From positions 372,001 to 436,000 of the forward strand of contig NZ_CP067977.1 of NCBI RefSeq assembly GCF_016656965.1: a DNA stretch of 64,000 nucleotides, written 5' to 3'. The position numbers were made by a program, and so were the translations under genes. The stretch is from Brevundimonas vitisensis. GTDB lineage: Bacteria; Pseudomonadota; Alphaproteobacteria; Caulobacterales; Caulobacteraceae. This document shows positions 38,496 through 47,732 of the stretch, one piece after another (position 1 is the first letter of the stretch; every line of letters begins with the position of its first letter). The notes beneath the pieces are model-generated. The model was given only the letters and a program-made list of their open reading frames with translations, made no database searches and had not been told where the DNA came from.

Positions 38496-39521
38496 TCAGG
38501 CCTCCACATAGACGTCGGTATAGAGCTCGGACGGGTCCGGCTCCGGGCTTTCCTGGGCGAACTGCACGGCCTCGGCCACGATGGCCTTCACCTCGGCATC
38601 GATCGCCTTGATCTCGTCTTCCGTGGCCTTGGCCTCGGCCAGCAGGGCCTTGACGTGATCGATCGGGTCGCGGGTCTGCTTGACCTCGTCCACCTCTTCC
38701 TTGGCGCGGTATTTGGCCGGGTCGCTCATGGAGTGGCCGCGATAGCGATAGGTCTTCATCTCCAGGATGAAGGGGCCGCCGCCCTCGCGAGCGCGCTTGA
38801 CCGCACGGGCCACCGCGTCGCGGACCGCTAGCACGTCCATGCCGTCGACCTGTTCGCCCGGAATGCCGAAGCTGGATCCCCGCTCGCTCAGCTCGGTCGT
38901 GGACGACGAGCGTTCGATGCTCGTGCCCATGGCGTACTGGTTGTTCTCGATGATGTAGATGGCCGGCAGCTTCCACAGCTGGGCCATGTTGAAGCTCTCA
39001 TAGACCTGGCCCTGGTTGGCCGCGCCATCGCCGAAATAAATAAACGCAACCGAATCGTCGCCGCGATAGTGACCGGCAAAGGCCAGACCGGTGCCCAGGG
39101 CCACCTGGGCCCCCACGATGCCGTGACCGCCATAGAAGCCGGTGGCGGTGTCGAACATGTGCATCGACCCGCCCTTGCCTTTGGACGACCCGCCGATGCG
39201 GCCGGTCAGCTCGGCCATGACTTCCTTCGGGTCCATGCCCGCGCACAGCATATGGCCGTGGTCGCGATAGCCGGTGATGATCTTGTCGTGGCCCTGACGG
39301 ACGGATTCCTGAACGCCGACGGCGACGGCTTCCTGGCCGATATACAGGTGGCAGAAGCCCCCGATCAGTCCCATCCCGTACAGCTGGCCTGCGCGCTCCT
39401 CGAAGCGGCGGATCAGGACCATCTCGCGGTAAAAGCGCAGCAAATCCTCTTTCGAGGCCTGGGGCGCGTTGGGAATCTTCGCAGCTTTCTGTGCGGCCTT
39501 TTGAGCGGCGGCTCTCGCCAT
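38496..39521 (-). CDS. pdhA: Pyruvate dehydrogenase E1 alpha
   Basis: Thiamine-diphosphate subunit of 341 residues that decarboxylates pyruvate. RRFEERAGQLYGMGLIGGF, the IVGAQVALGTGLAFA segment, and the ThDP motif GDGAANQGQVYESFNMA ending in NNQYAMGT are present, as is the phosphorylation-loop-like RYRGHSMSDPAKYR. It is the first gene of the operon; a 123-base leader separates it from ftsB and may carry the operon promoter. Confidence 0.96.
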   Translation of the reverse strand: MARAAAQKAAQKAAKIPNAPQASKEDLLRFYREMVLIRRFEERAGQLYGMGLIGGFCHLYIGQEAVAVGVQESVRQGHDKIITGYRDHGHMLCAGMDPKEVMAELTGRIGGSSKGKGGSMHMFDTATGFYGGHGIVGAQVALGTGLAFAGHYRGDDSVAFIYFGDGAANQGQVYESFNMAQLWKLPAIYIIENNQYAMGTSIERSSSTTELSERGSSFGIPGEQVDGMDVLAVRDAVARAVKRAREGGGPFILEMKTYRYRGHSMSDPAKYRAKEEVDEVKQTRDPIDHVKALLAEAKATEDEIKAIDAEVKAIVAEAVQFAQESPEPDPSELYTDVYVEA

Positions 39522-39604
39522 CCGGCGTCTCCCGGCTTGAGCCCCGACCCCAACGGCCAGGTGCTTCTTATCGTTACGGAACGCAGGCTCTAGCAGCCTT
39601 CCTT

Positions 39605-39634
39605 CCCGAAAGGCAAAGCGGCCCCGTGGGGCTG
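39605..39634 (-). terminator. Weak terminator-like hairpin between ftsB and pdhA
   Basis: GCCCC (39621-39625) and GGGGC (39628-39632) form a short stem. On the minus strand CGCTTTGCCTTT follows. The stem is short and the T-run broken, so termination is uncertain. Confidence 0.3.
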
Positions 39635-39644
39635 TAACAATAGT

Positions 39645-39977
39645 TCAAGACGCCTGGGGAGCGACAGGTTCCGGTGTCGCAGGGCGCGAGACGGGGATGA
39701 CATAGTCGCGGGGGTCCGCAAACCCGAGCACGGCCCGGGCACGCTCTTCCAGCAGGTCGCGCGAAAGGCTGTCGTTGCGCAGATAGCGGATGCGGACTTC
39801 AAGGTCCGCCCGCTCGGCCACCAGGGCCTCCAGATCGCGTTCACGCTGGGCCAGCAGGGCGGCGCGATCTCCACCACTCAGCAGACCGCGCGGGCCGGTC
39901 AGAGCCTGGATGCCGAAATGTCCGACAAGCAGAAAGAGGAAGACGCACAGGGCGTAAGGCTTCATCCGATCAAGCAC
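39645..39977 (-). CDS. ftsB: Septum formation initiator FtsB/DivIC
   Basis: Small bitopic division protein of 110 residues. A short cytoplasmic N-terminus is followed by a transmembrane helix (about 9-25), a leucine-rich coiled coil (about 36-66, RAALLAQRERDLEALVAERA), and the DivIC-type segment SRDLLEERARAVLGFADPRDY. It links FtsQ and FtsL in the divisome. The GTG at 39977 has AAGGAG eight bases upstream; ATG 39965 is the alternative. Its usual neighbour in alphaproteobacteria, pdhA, lies downstream. Confidence 0.92.
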   Translation of the reverse strand: MLDRMKPYALCVFLFLLVGHFGIQALTGPRGLLSGGDRAALLAQRERDLEALVAERADLEVRIRYLRNDSLSRDLLEERARAVLGFADPRDYVIPVSRPATPEPVAPQAS

Positions 39978-40063
39978 TCAGGACGCTCCTTCTGAGCGTG
40001 AAACACGGTTCATCTTCCGTGCCTGAAAATGCCTAATGAAAAGTAGCTTGGCCGTGGATAACC

Positions 40064-42265
40064 CTAGCGAAACTTGCGCAGGCCGCGCGGACCCTGGCGT
40101 CCGGACTGAGCGCGTTTGCCCAGCCAGTCCTTCCAGTCCGGCCAGTTGCGCCGGCGACCGCCGCCGTCCACCCATTCTGGGCCGTGCGCAGCCTCGAACA
40201 CCGTGATGTCGGCCAGCCCGCCCTGTTTGAACATCTGCAGTCGCACACCCTTGCCCCGGCCCATTTCGGGCAGTTCGGCTAAGGGGAAGATCAACGCCTT
40301 GATGTTCTCTCCGATGGTGGCGACGTGGTCGCCCGTGGCGCGCTGGATGGACAGCATGGTGCCGTTCAGCACCTGTTTGCCGCCCCGCTTCTGGGCCAGG
40401 GTGTCATCTTCAGGGGCAATGAAGCCATAGCCGTCCTTCGAAGCGACCAGGAGCTTGCCACCGGGCACATGGGTCATCACGCCCACGATCTCGGCCTTTT
40501 CATCCAGATCGATCATCAACCGCAGCGGCTCGCCGTGACCGCGCCCGGATGCCAGCCGGTCGGCCCCGATCGTGAACACGCGCCCGTCCGAGGCCCCGAT
40601 CAGCAGCTTGTCCGTCGTATAGGCCGGTACCAACCATCCCAGACTGTCGCCTTCCTTGAACTTCAGCTCCGAAGGATCCTCGACCTTGCCTTTGGTGGCG
40701 CGGATCCAGCCGCGCTCCGACAGGATGACAGTGATCGCCTCGCGCGGCAGATAGGCCTCGATCGAAGCGATAGCCGAGGTATCGACCGCTTCGGCGATGG
40801 TCGTACGGCGCGGCGACACAAGCGCCTTGCGAACGGCATCCAGTTCCTTGGAAATCGCCTTCCACTGTTTGTCCGGCGACGAGGACAATGACTTCAGGGT
40901 CGCAAGTTCCTCAGAGAGGGCATTGAACTCCTTTTCGATCGTCATCTCCTCGAGGCGCGCCAGCTGGCGCAGCCGGGTGTCGAGGATGAAGTCGGCCTGG
41001 ACTTCGGTCAGGCCGAAACGAGCGATCAAGACTGCCTTCGGCTGCTCCTCCTCGCGAACGATCCGGATCACCTCGTCCAGGTTCAGGAAGACGATCCGCA
41101 GGCCTTCCAGCAGGTGCAGCCGCTTTTCGACGCGTTCGATCCGCCATTGCGAGCGACGCACCAGCACCTCGCGCCGGTGATCGAGGAAGGCCTGGAGACA
41201 CGCCTTCAATCCCATGACACGGGGTGTCCCGGTGGCGTCCAGCACGTTCATGTTGATCGGGAACCGGATTTCCAGATCCGACAGCTTGAACAGGCTCTCC
41301 ATCAGAACATCCGGCTCGATGGTGCGCGAGCGGGGCTCGAGCACCAGGCGGATGTCCTCGGCCGATTCATCGCGAACATCGGCCAGCAGCGGGGCCTTCT
41401 TCTGTTCGATCAGTTCGGCCAGCCCCTCGATCAGCTTGGACTTGCCGACCTGATAGGGCATCTCGGTGACGACGATGCGCCAGACGCCGCGCCCCAGGTC
41501 CTCGACCTCCCACCGGGCCCGCAGGCGCACGCCGCCCCGGCCCGTGGAATAGGCTTCCAGGATGGAGGCGTGCCCTTCGACGGCGACGCCACCCGTCGGG
41601 AAGTCGGGACCGGGCACGATGGTCGCAAGCACCTCGGTGGAGGTGGACGGGTCGGCGATCAACGCCTGACACGCATCGATCAGCTCACCGACGTTATGGG
41701 GCGGAATGGACGTGGCCATGCCGACCGCGATGCCGGACGAGCCGTTGGCCAACAGGTTCGGAAAGCCGGCAGGCAGAACGACTGGTTCCTGATCCTGGTC
41801 GTCATAAGTCGGACGGAAGTCCACGGAATCCTGATCGATTCCTTCCAAGAGCAACTGGGCCGCCGCCGTCAGCTTGCACTCGGTGTAACGCATGGCGGCA
41901 GCGTTATCGCCGTCGATGTTTCCGAAATTGCCCTGGCCGTCGACCAGCGGATAGCGCTGGGAAAAGTCCTGGGCCAGGCGGACAAGGGCGTCATAGATCG
42001 AGGCGTCGCCATGGGGGTGGTACCCACCCATCACCTCGCCGACCACCTTGGCGCATTTGCGCGCCGCGGCCTGCGGGTTCAGCTTCATGTCGTGCATCGC
42101 ATAGAGGATGCGCCGATGGACCGGTTTGAACCCGTCCCTCACGTCGGGCAGCGCCCGGTTGGTGATGGTGGACAGGGCATAGGCCAGATAGCGCCGCGAC
42201 AGGGCGTCGGACATCGGCTCTTCGACGATACGGCCACCGTCAGGGGGAGGAGCGAGAACAGTCAT
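40064..42265 (-). CDS. parC: DNA topoisomerase IV subunit A
   Basis: The 733-residue product has the breakage-reunion domain with [12 protein letters not shown], the QRDR segment [14 protein letters not shown] and catalytic Tyr127 in [10 protein letters not shown], followed by a coiled gate and a C-terminal beta-pinwheel. It decatenates chromosomes with ParE. At the position of E. coli ParC Ser80 there is Ala88, and Asp92 stands at Glu84. The ATG at 42265 is chosen because upstream sequence is not ParC-like; the ribosome site is weak. Confidence 0.95.
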   Translation of the reverse strand: MTVLAPPPDGGRIVEEPMSDALSRRYLAYALSTITNRALPDVRDGFKPVHRRILYAMHDMKLNPQAAARKCAKVVGEVMGGYHPHGDASIYDALVRLAQDFSQRYPLVDGQGNFGNIDGDNAAAMRYTECKLTAAAQLLLEGIDQDSVDFRPTYDDQDQEPVVLPAGFPNLLANGSSGIAVGMATSIPPHNVGELIDACQALIADPSTSTEVLATIVPGPDFPTGGVAVEGHASILEAYSTGRGGVRLRARWEVEDLGRGVWRIVVTEMPYQVGKSKLIEGLAELIEQKKAPLLADVRDESAEDIRLVLEPRSRTIEPDVLMESLFKLSDLEIRFPINMNVLDATGTPRVMGLKACLQAFLDHRREVLVRRSQWRIERVEKRLHLLEGLRIVFLNLDEVIRIVREEEQPKAVLIARFGLTEVQADFILDTRLRQLARLEEMTIEKEFNALSEELATLKSLSSSPDKQWKAISKELDAVRKALVSPRRTTIAEAVDTSAIASIEAYLPREAITVILSERGWIRATKGKVEDPSELKFKEGDSLGWLVPAYTTDKLLIGASDGRVFTIGADRLASGRGHGEPLRLMIDLDEKAEIVGVMTHVPGGKLLVASKDGYGFIAPEDDTLAQKRGGKQVLNGTMLSIQRATGDHVATIGENIKALIFPLAELPEMGRGKGVRLQMFKQGGLADITVFEAAHGPEWVDGGGRRRNWPDWKDWLGKRAQSGRQGPRGLRKFR

Positions 42266-42335
42266 GAGATGCGAATCGGCGAACGGGAGGCCTGAGTCTA
42301 GACCAGTTGACCCACGGCCGCGGTGAAATGCGAGG

Positions 42336-43067
42336 TTACAACCGCCCGGCGTCGGCCAGCCGATTGACCAACCACAGGCGCGCTGACGGTAGGGGTCGGT
42401 TCTGAGGGTGGAAGACAAACGCCTCCATGAAATGCCCCGTCAGCTCCAGCCCTGCCCCCACGTCGCCCTCTGCCAGTCCTGCCTGGGCCCCCAGCATGAA
42501 GGGAGGCAGGACCAGCAGCTTGTCCGCATAGGGGGCCCCGGCCGTGCGGCTGACGGCACGCCCGGTACGCGGGCTGACCCACACCAGATCGTCCATCGCC
42601 CCGGTGACAGCACAGGCGGCCAGGTCCAGGCCGAATCCCAGGTCTTCCAACAATCCGGCCTCGAAACGCACAAACACCGCCGGCCAGACTGCGGGAATGG
42701 CAAAGGCCGACATCAGGGCCTCGAAGGCGAGGAAGGCACCGGGGTGCGGTTCCCGCTCCGGCAAGGCCCCCTGGGCCACCGCTGCTGCCGCGTTCAGCCC
42801 CGCCAGGGCCAGGGGATCATCAAACAGGACCGAAGGCCCCTCCCCGACCGGCTCCAGCCGGGCTGACCCGAGCTGATCGGACGTGCGGGAGCGAAAGGCG
42901 GCCTCGACCCTGGCCCCAGGCTGCAGGAACGGCTTCATGCGCCGCGAAGCCCCGCCCGCGACATAGGTGGCGCGCCGCCCATGCGACCTTGTCAGCAGAT
43001 CCACCACCACGCCGGTGTCGCCATGACTGCGTGCCGACAGAACGAAGGCCTCGTCCTGAAACTCCAT
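42336..43067 (-). CDS. recO: DNA repair protein RecO
   Basis: Recombination mediator of 243 residues. The N-terminal OB fold has QDEAFVLSARSHGDTGVVVDLLT and HGRRATYVAGG, and a helical C-terminal domain has ELTGHFMEAFVF. With RecR and RecF it loads RecA on SSB-coated DNA. The start overlaps the stop of the upstream NTF2-like gene by ATGA. Zn-binding Cys residues of some RecO proteins are not evident. Confidence 0.93.
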   Translation of the reverse strand: MEFQDEAFVLSARSHGDTGVVVDLLTRSHGRRATYVAGGASRRMKPFLQPGARVEAAFRSRTSDQLGSARLEPVGEGPSVLFDDPLALAGLNAAAAVAQGALPEREPHPGAFLAFEALMSAFAIPAVWPAVFVRFEAGLLEDLGFGLDLAACAVTGAMDDLVWVSPRTGRAVSRTAGAPYADKLLVLPPFMLGAQAGLAEGDVGAGLELTGHFMEAFVFHPQNRPLPSARLWLVNRLADAGRL

Positions 43068-43537
43068 CAGGGGGCCGGGGTCTCGCGAACGACGGCGACG
43101 ACGGCGTCGGCCTTGTCATTGGGTATGGCGAACGACAGCACATACTGCTCGATCTTCCAGCCATTCTCCGTCAGGCGCAGCACGCCCGAGCCGCGCGTAA
43201 CGCCGTAGCTGGCGTTGGACAGCTCCTCATCGAACCAGGCGATGCAGCGGCAGGGGATCGGGGCAATGGTGATGTGGCGAGCAACGGGCGTATAGGTCCA
43301 GCCCCGACCCTGAGCGAAATAGGGCTCTGCAAAGGCGCGGAATGCATCGAGGCTCCAACGCTCGGAGGCGTCCGTGCCGATGAAGCGCGCATCGGGGGTG
43401 AACAGTCCGAAATACGCCTCGGCATCGGCTGCGGTCGAGGCGACGTTCAGCTGGTCCAGAACGGCGGCTACATCCTCCTCCGGTCCCGAGAGGGACAGGG
43501 CAGATGCGGCGATCATGGCGGTCAGGCTGGCGATCAT
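43067..43537 (-). CDS. Exported NTF2/SnoaL-like protein
   Basis: The 156-residue product has a short N-terminal hydrophobic segment (MIASLTAMIAASALSLSG), probably a signal peptide. The rest fits the NTF2-like cone fold: VAAVLDQLNVASTAADAEAY, FTPDARFIGTDASERW and GSGVLRLTENGWKIEQYVLS. This group includes enzymes and carrier-like domains; the active-site residues cannot be assigned. It sits between the serine hydrolase and recO and overlaps recO. Confidence 0.8.
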   Translation of the reverse strand: MIASLTAMIAASALSLSGPEEDVAAVLDQLNVASTAADAEAYFGLFTPDARFIGTDASERWSLDAFRAFAEPYFAQGRGWTYTPVARHITIAPIPCRCIAWFDEELSNASYGVTRGSGVLRLTENGWKIEQYVLSFAIPNDKADAVVAVVRETPAP

Positions 43538-43595
43538 GGGGCACTCCAGGCGAGCGACCAGCCTAGGCCGTCGGCGAGCGCACTGAAAGAGCCGA

Positions 43596-44813
43596 TCACC
43601 GGGCCCCGGTCTGCGGGAAGGGGCGTCCCAAAGCCTCGGCCATGGCCTGTTGCGAGATCAGAAAGACCGACTGGCCCTGATGAAAATTGTTCGACAGCAC
43701 AATCACCGTGATGTCGGCGTCGGGTTGGTAGGTCACCAGATTGCGAAACCCGGACCAACTGCCCGTGTGGTAGATCTGGCGATCCAGGAATGGGGGGTCG
43801 ACGCGCATGCCAAGCGTGTTCGAGAACAGGCCGAAACCCCAATCACGCCGCGGACGTCCCCGCTCCGTCGAAGGTTGAGTTTCGGGCGCATGGTCGGCGA
43901 TCATCTGGGCATAGCTCTGCGCCGTCAGCAGGTCGCGGCGATGCAAGGCCCGCTGCCACACCAGCATGTCGTCCAGTGTCGTATACAGACCGCCCGATCC
44001 GTAGAGGATGCTGGGGTTGACCTTGGGCTGGGCCGTTCGCCCACCGGCCAGATCCGCATAGCCCATGACGATGCCGTGGTCGCCTCCATCGTCAAACCCG
44101 GTGTCGGCCATGCCAAGCGGATCGAAGAAGGCCGCCCTCAGATACTCTGGGAACGGCTTATCCGACGCACGCTCCACCACATCGGCCAGCAGGTTATAGC
44201 CAGCATTCGAATAGCGAAGCTTTGTGCCGGGCGCGAACTGAAGGCCGTAAAGCATCGAATCAGCAGTCAATTTTTCCGGCGCAGTCGGCGTGACGCGCTG
44301 CAAGCCCCAGCCAGGTCGCGCCATCATGTCGGGTACGCCAGAGGTGTGAGCCAGCAGATGTTTCAACTGGATCGGGGCCCAGGCCTCAGGGCAAGGCTGA
44401 ATCCAGCGGCACAAAGGATCGTCGATCGAAAGGACACCCTCGTCCTGCAGTCTCAAGATGGCGGCTGCCGTAAACTGCTTGCTGACCGAAGCCAGACGAA
44501 GGCGTGAGTCCAGTTCCAGCGGGCGGCCCTCGGCCTGGCCATAGACCTGGCGAAAGATTACCTCGTCACCGCGTGCGACCAGGACTGCACCACTGAAACG
44601 CCCGGCGGCACCCTCGCGCTGCAGACGCGCGGCCAGCTGGGGCAGAGCCTCGACGACGACCACGGGGGGGCGAACCGGCTGCTCCGCCAGCGGCGGCGGC
44701 GCCGGTGTGGACGTGCGAACCGCTGCAATACCGACGGCGACCAGCAGGGCAATGACAGCCAGGGTGGTGATCAGCCACGGAAAGGCCGACGCACGATCAG
44801 GAACGCGAAACAC
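43596..44813 (-). CDS. Membrane-anchored serine beta-lactamase-family hydrolase
   Basis: The 405-residue product has a single N-terminal transmembrane segment (about 13-31) followed by a Pro-rich stalk. The catalytic domain has Ser109-Val-Ser-Lys112, the YSNAGYN motif (Tyr-x-Asn) and GSGGLYTTLDDMLVW. This is the beta-lactamase/PBP4*-type fold of peptidases and esterases, probably periplasmic. The start is GTG 44813, four bases after era. A typical rnc-era-recO order is interrupted here. Confidence 0.87.
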   Translation of the reverse strand: MFRVPDRASAFPWLITTLAVIALLVAVGIAAVRTSTPAPPPLAEQPVRPPVVVVEALPQLAARLQREGAAGRFSGAVLVARGDEVIFRQVYGQAEGRPLELDSRLRLASVSKQFTAAAILRLQDEGVLSIDDPLCRWIQPCPEAWAPIQLKHLLAHTSGVPDMMARPGWGLQRVTPTAPEKLTADSMLYGLQFAPGTKLRYSNAGYNLLADVVERASDKPFPEYLRAAFFDPLGMADTGFDDGGDHGIVMGYADLAGGRTAQPKVNPSILYGSGGLYTTLDDMLVWQRALHRRDLLTAQSYAQMIADHAPETQPSTERGRPRRDWGFGLFSNTLGMRVDPPFLDRQIYHTGSWSGFRNLVTYQPDADITVIVLSNNFHQGQSVFLISQQAMAEALGRPFPQTGAR

Positions 44814-44817
44814 CGGC

Positions 44818-45771
44818 TCAGACGTCGAAATCGAGGCCGAACTGCGCGTACAGGGCCCGGCTGTCCTGCCACTTGGGGTCGACCTTGACCGTCAGGAAAA
44901 GGTGGATCGGTCGCTCGAGCAGCTCGGTCAGTTCCTCGCGTGATTTCTGACCGATCCACTTCAACGTCTGGCCGCCCTTGCCCAGCACGATCGGCCGTTG
45001 GCTCTCGCGCTCGACATAGATGGTCTGTTCGATCCGCGCCGAGCCGTCGGGGCGCTCGTCAAAGGCCGTGGTCTCGACCGCCGCCGAATAGGGCAGCTCC
45101 TCATGGACGCGCAGATAGACTTTTTCCCGAGTGATTTCGGCCGCGAGTACACGGATCGGCACATCGGCGCTCTGATCCTCAGGATAGAGCCAGGGGCCCG
45201 GCGGCATGGAGCGCGCCAGCCGCTGTTTGAGGTCATCGACGCCGTCGCCGGTCGCCGCCGAAATCATATAGACCTCGGAATAGACGCCGCTCTCGAACAA
45301 GGTCTGAGACAAAGCCAGCAGGCCGTCGCGGCGCATGCCATCGATCTTGTTCAGCACCAGAATGACCTGGGTGCCGGTGGCTTTGAGATTGGCGATGATG
45401 GTCTCGGTGTCCTCGGCCGAGCGACGGTCAGCGGGTGTCCCGTCCCGGCCCTCTGCCGCAATGTGCGAGGCCGCATCGATCAGATGCACGACCACATCGG
45501 CGTCTTCCGCGCCGCCCCAGGCCGAGGCGACCATGGCTCGATCCAGGCGTCGGCGCGGCGTGAAGATACCGGGCGTATCGACCAGGACGATCTGGGCTGA
45601 TCCCGACATGGCAATGCCGCGAACCGGAAAGCGCGTGGTCTGCACCTTCTGGGTGACGATCGAGACCTTGGACCCCGTCAGGCGGTTGACCAGCGTCGAC
45701 TTGCCAGCGTTCGGTGCGCCGATGATGGCGGCGAAACCGGCGCTCTGTCCGGAAGTTGCAGGATCGGTCAA
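44818..45771 (-). CDS. era: GTPase Era
   Basis: Essential GTPase of 317 residues that helps 16S rRNA maturation. The G1 loop GAPNAGKSTLVN is at 18-29, DTPGIF (G3), NKID (G4) and a C-terminal KH domain with LGKGGQTLKWIGQKSREEL. The start is TTG 45771, overlapping the rnc stop (TTGA) with AAGG six bases upstream. Confidence 0.96.
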   Translation of the reverse strand: MTDPATSGQSAGFAAIIGAPNAGKSTLVNRLTGSKVSIVTQKVQTTRFPVRGIAMSGSAQIVLVDTPGIFTPRRRLDRAMVASAWGGAEDADVVVHLIDAASHIAAEGRDGTPADRRSAEDTETIIANLKATGTQVILVLNKIDGMRRDGLLALSQTLFESGVYSEVYMISAATGDGVDDLKQRLARSMPPGPWLYPEDQSADVPIRVLAAEITREKVYLRVHEELPYSAAVETTAFDERPDGSARIEQTIYVERESQRPIVLGKGGQTLKWIGQKSREELTELLERPIHLFLTVKVDPKWQDSRALYAQFGLDFDV

Positions 45772-46484
45772 ATGACGCCTTCACGTTTCAGCAGCGCGGT
45801 CGCGGCAGCTTTCTCTGCGTCCTGACGTGATCGGCCCTCGGCGGTCAAGGGGGTCAGGCTGCCGATTGCGACTTCTACGGTGAATGTGGGCGCATGATCC
45901 GACCCCACCCGCCCCGCGATCCGGTAGCTGGGCAGGGGCAGGCCTCGACCCAGCGCCCATTCCTGGAGCGCCGATTTGGGATTGGCCAAGCTGCGCGAAG
46001 GCGGCGCGGCCAGTTCGTCGGCCCAGGCCCGATCGAAGACCGTCCGCACGGCCTGATACCCGCCATCCAGATAGACGGCTGCCAGGATGGCCTCCATGGC
46101 GTCGCCCAGGACGCCCTCTCGGCGACGGCCGCCCTGCTTGCTCTCTCCCGGCGACAACCGCAGCGCCGGACCGACGCCCAGTTTTTCGGCGACCCGCGCG
46201 CAGGCGGACTTGTCCACCAGCGCATGCAGCCGCGAGGACATCTCGCCCTCGTTGGCCGTCTGATAGTCGGCCATCAACCGTTCAGCCACCAGCAGGCCCA
46301 GCACCCGGTCGCCCAGAAACTCCAGCCGCTGGTTGTCGACCACGACCCGCCCCGACGGATCGCGGCCACTCCCCTCGCCTACGCTGGGATGGGTCAGGGC
46401 CTGCTCCAGCAAGGCGGGATCGGAGAAGCTGTGATCCAGCCGACGCACGAGCGCGGCGATAGCCTCGGCTCGCGCGTTGGCCAT
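45768..46484 (-). CDS. rnc: Ribonuclease III
   Basis: Double-strand-specific endoribonuclease of 238 residues. The signature NQRLEFLGDRVLG is at 51-63 and the second acidic motif GDAMEAILAAVYLDGG follows. The C-terminal dsRNA-binding domain includes PKSALQEWALGRGLPLPSY and ends in AEKAAATALL. Its ATG overlaps the lepB stop (TGATG), and it overlaps era downstream. Confidence 0.96.
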   Translation of the reverse strand: MANARAEAIAALVRRLDHSFSDPALLEQALTHPSVGEGSGRDPSGRVVVDNQRLEFLGDRVLGLLVAERLMADYQTANEGEMSSRLHALVDKSACARVAEKLGVGPALRLSPGESKQGGRRREGVLGDAMEAILAAVYLDGGYQAVRTVFDRAWADELAAPPSRSLANPKSALQEWALGRGLPLPSYRIAGRVGSDHAPTFTVEVAIGSLTPLTAEGRSRQDAEKAAATALLKREGVI

Positions 46485-47674
46485 CAGTCCAGAACGTTGA
46501 AGAACCGGCTGGGGCGGACCTTCGAGAACCAGCTGATCGGGTTCCAGAGCGAGGCGCCCGGCGACCAGGAGAACAGGATGATCTCTGCCTTGCCCACCAG
46601 ATTCTCGGCCGGGACCAGGCCCACACCCGAGGCCGACTGCTCGCGGCTGTCGATCGAGTTGTCGCGGTTGTCGCCCATCATGAAGTAGTGGCCGGCCGGA
46701 ACCTCGAACACGGGCGTGTCGTCCAGCGGGAAGCCCGGACCAAAGTCCTGAATCGCGAAGGTCTTGCCGTTCGGCAGGGTCTCGGTCAGCTGGGTGACGT
46801 TGCGCGGACCAAAGACGTCAGCCAGTTCGGCCTGCCCCACCACGACGTCCTGAACCGGCGTGCCGTTGATGTGCAGGACGTTGTTGATCATCTGGATCTG
46901 ATCGCCGGGAACGCCGATCACGCGCTTGATGTAGTCGGTCTTGTTGTCACGCGGCAGTTTGAAGACCGCGATGTCGCCCCGCTCCGGCGCATTGTCGAAG
47001 ATGCGGCCCTCGAACAGCGGCGGGCTGAACGGAATGGCGTGCTTGGAGTAGCCGTAGCTCCACTTGGAGACCACGATATAGTCGCCCTCATAGAGGTTGG
47101 GCTCCATCGAGGCCGACGGAATGGTGAACGGCTGGAACAGCACGACACGCAGGACCAGCGCGATCAGCAGGGCGAAGACGACCGTCTTCACGATCTCGAC
47201 AAACTCATTGCCGTCAGAACCACCCTTGGACCCCTTTTTGCCCTTGCGGGCATAGACCGGGGCGGTGTCGGCATCCTCGAAGGGGGCATCACCCTGATCG
47301 CTCCAAACCGGACGCTTGCCGTTCGACGCGGCTGTGGTGCCGGCCGCAGCGACCGCGGCAGCCGAGGCGGCGGCCTCGGGCTGATAAACGTCGACGGTGC
47401 CCATAGGCGGGGCGACAGGCGTGGGGTCCGGCTCGGGAAGTGAAGCGACCGGCTCGGCCGCGGGAGGCTCTTCGTGCGAGGGTGCGACCTCACGCGGGGC
47501 TTCGGCCTCAAGCTCGCGCACGGGGTGATGCTCGACCGGCAGGGACGAGGCAGGCTCGGACGTCAGGCCCGCATCTTCGTGCGGGACATCGGCGTGGGTC
47601 TCCAGCGGCGGTTCAGCGCTCGTCGACGGCGTATCGACGGCGTGATCGGCGGGCTGCTTTTGCTCTTCGCTCAT
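46484..47674 (-). CDS. lepB: Signal peptidase I with long disordered N-terminal extension
   Basis: The 396-residue product has a catalytic domain of about 235 residues. The transmembrane helix is about 160-178, Ser189 in PSASMEPN is the nucleophile and Lys250 in DYIKRVIGVPGD the general base. GDNRDNSIDSR completes the fold. The first ~155 residues are Ala/Pro/Glu rich and predicted disordered; a few Lys precede the membrane helix. ATG 47404 (Met91) would shorten it, but has no ribosome site. It is coupled to rnc. Confidence 0.94.
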   Translation of the reverse strand: MSEEQKQPADHAVDTPSTSAEPPLETHADVPHEDAGLTSEPASSLPVEHHPVRELEAEAPREVAPSHEEPPAAEPVASLPEPDPTPVAPPMGTVDVYQPEAAASAAAVAAAGTTAASNGKRPVWSDQGDAPFEDADTAPVYARKGKKGSKGGSDGNEFVEIVKTVVFALLIALVLRVVLFQPFTIPSASMEPNLYEGDYIVVSKWSYGYSKHAIPFSPPLFEGRIFDNAPERGDIAVFKLPRDNKTDYIKRVIGVPGDQIQMINNVLHINGTPVQDVVVGQAELADVFGPRNVTQLTETLPNGKTFAIQDFGPGFPLDDTPVFEVPAGHYFMMGDNRDNSIDSREQSASGVGLVPAENLVGKAEIILFSWSPGASLWNPISWFSKVRPSRFFNVLD

Positions 47675-47732
47675 GTGACTCGGATCCCCCAGCCGCTGAC
47701 GCGGTCTTTGACGTGAAACGGGTATAGCGTGA

